Of a stretch of 13,840 nucleotides of DNA, positions 12,854-13,840 are shown one piece after another. Numbering within the stretch: position 1 is the first letter of the stretch; every line of letters begins with the position of its first letter. Location of the stretch: contig DYNT01000019.1 of the NCBI GenBank assembly GCA_020720905.1, positions 1 to 13,840 of the forward strand, read 5' to 3'. A program made the position numbers and the translations under genes. This stretch comes from Micavibrio aeruginosavorus (GTDB lineage Bacteria; Pseudomonadota; Alphaproteobacteria; UBA9219). The notes beneath the pieces are model-generated. The model made no database searches and was not told the origin of the DNA. It saw only the letters and a program-made list of their open reading frames with translations.

Positions 12854-13779
12854 AAGAACGTATTCTGGTCATCAAACTTGGGGCGCTGGGCGATTTGGTG
12901 TTGTGCGCGGGCGCGTTTGCGGCCATCCGCGCCGCGCATCCTGAGGCTGAGATTGCGCTTCTCACCACGCCGCCTTTTGCGGCCTTTGGGTTATCGATGC
13001 CATGGTTTGATTATGTGCTGTTGGATCCAAGGCCTAAAGCTTGGCAGTTGTTGAAATGGGTTAAACTGCTGCGGCAGTCTCGCGCTTTTGCGCCGACATG
13101 TGTTTACGATTTTCAAGGCAAGCCTCGGCAATCCATTTTGTTCTATGCGCTTGGAAAGCCAGCATGGTCAGGCGCGGTTAAGGGCTGCCGTTTTCCACGT
13201 CCATGGCCGCCAAAGCCCAAGATGCACTACACCGATTCTCTGGCCGCGCAGTTAAAGGCAGCAGGCGTGGTGATGACAGACGTGACAGGAGGTGGCGATC
13301 TGTCATGGTTGGCCTCGCCGATGAAGGGCGCTGTGCTTCCCGAAAACTATGCGCTGTTGATTGCGGGGTGCGCCCCTGATCGTTTGTATAAGCGCTGGTC
13401 ACCGGAATCGTTCGCTGCGCTGGCCAAGAAGCTGGCGGAAAAGGGGATTGCGTCCATTGCTGTGGGGACAAAGGCGGATGCGGCCAGTATCGCCGCGATC
13501 CGCGCCCTTGCGCCAGAGGTTATGGATTTAAGCGGCCAAACGACGTTGGCGCAGTTGGCGACGCTGGCGCGGGGCGCAGAATGTGTGGTGGGCAACGACA
13601 CGGGGCCAACGCATCTGGCGGCGGCGGTGGGGGCACGGACGGTGGCGCTGATGTCGGATTGCGTCGATCCTTATTGGTCAGCGCCACGCGGTGCACACAC
13701 AACATGGCTGCAAGGTAAACCTCTTGCGGCCTTAAGCGTTGAGGCGGTGATGGAGAGCTTAACCTTGACGCGACGTTAA
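12850..13779 (+). CDS. Glycosyltransferase family 9 (heptosyltransferase-like)
   Basis: A 309-residue protein of the ADP-heptose:LPS heptosyltransferase family. The N terminus ILVIKLGALGDLVLCAGAFA (5-24) has the GD pair (G14-D15) where the catalytic Asp of WaaC/WaaF lies. The C-terminal donor site shows GNDTGPTHLAAAVG (248-261) with D250 and H255, expected for the ADP-sugar pocket. A CAPDRLYKRWSPESFAALAK segment (linker plus start of the second Rossmann domain) is also family-like. It is somewhat short but both halves are present. Its ATG overlaps the preceding stop (ATGA), indicating coupling. Heptose transfer to the LPS core is the best guess; family 9 also includes enzymes using other sugars, so I give no gene symbol. 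No clear terminator follows. Confidence 0.88.
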   Translation: MKERILVIKLGALGDLVLCAGAFAAIRAAHPEAEIALLTTPPFAAFGLSMPWFDYVLLDPRPKAWQLLKWVKLLRQSRAFAPTCVYDFQGKPRQSILFYALGKPAWSGAVKGCRFPRPWPPKPKMHYTDSLAAQLKAAGVVMTDVTGGGDLSWLASPMKGAVLPENYALLIAGCAPDRLYKRWSPESFAALAKKLAEKGIASIAVGTKADAASIAAIRALAPEVMDLSGQTTLAQLATLARGAECVVGNDTGPTHLAAAVGARTVALMSDCVDPYWSAPRGAHTTWLQGKPLAALSVEAVMESLTLTRR

Positions 13780-13818
13780 AAGGGTTATTAATCAGTCCAT
13801 AAGTAGAGTCATATTTTC

Positions 13819-13824
13819 TTGACA
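13819..13824 (+). promoter_or_regulatory. Possible -35 box at the window edge
   Basis: A perfect TTGACA hexamer lies 39 bases after the last stop codon, in an AT-richer tail. Its -10 partner at standard spacing would fall just beyond the window end, so it may be the start of a promoter for the next gene. One hexamer alone is weak evidence. Confidence 0.2.
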
Positions 13825-13840
13825 CAGCGAATTGGTTGTG

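Noticed and set aside
13780..13840. Rho-independent terminator after the GT9 gene
   Set aside because: No GC-rich stem followed by a U-tract is visible in the remaining 61 bases.

Overview
The window reads as a chromosomal stretch of an alphaproteobacterium with moderately high GC, roughly 55-60% by eye. Two features point there: the lipid A pathway uses LpxI rather than LpxH, and the RseP/MmpA-type protease is short with a single PDZ domain. The order cdsA-dxr-rseP-bamA-skp-fabZ-lpxA-lpxI-lpxB is the classic proteobacterial envelope-biogenesis cluster. I cannot name the genus. All 13 genes lie on the + strand.

Layout: (1) 1-165 holds the right part of a palindromic intergenic element. (2) 166-1179 is trpD (tryptophan synthesis), unrelated to what follows. 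(3) 1180-1489 is a 310-base gene-free gap filled mostly by a large nested palindrome of the same family. (4) 1490-3523 holds cdsA and dxr. (5) 3559-4054 is a compact cassette: a lower-GC DUF559 (Vsr-like endonuclease fold) gene tightly framed by near-identical hairpin-forming inverted repeats. It is inserted between dxr and rseP. (6) 4108-8228 holds rseP, bamA and skp, the outer membrane protein quality-control and assembly block. (7) 8229-8404 is a gap with two tandem copies of a GC-rich hairpin and a possible -10 box, located where lpxD usually sits. (8) 8405-13779 holds fabZ, lpxA, lpxI, lpxB, a GT4 glycosyltransferase and a GT9 heptosyltransferase-like gene, most joined by overlapping start and stop codons. 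The window ends in a short AT-richer tail with a TTGACA hexamer.

Together the genes supply phospholipid precursor (CdsA), isoprenoid precursor (Dxr), envelope-stress or regulated proteolysis (RseP), outer membrane protein insertion (BamA, Skp), 3-hydroxyacyl chain supply (FabZ), lipid A disaccharide synthesis (LpxA, LpxI, LpxB) and probably sugar addition to LPS core or a related glycan (GT4, GT9).

The conserved backbone is ordinary. What stands out are the seams: palindromic repeats sit exactly where expected neighbours are absent (uppS before cdsA, lpxD before fabZ), and a repeat-bounded nuclease cassette interrupts the cluster. The cassette is the best candidate here for a poorly described system.
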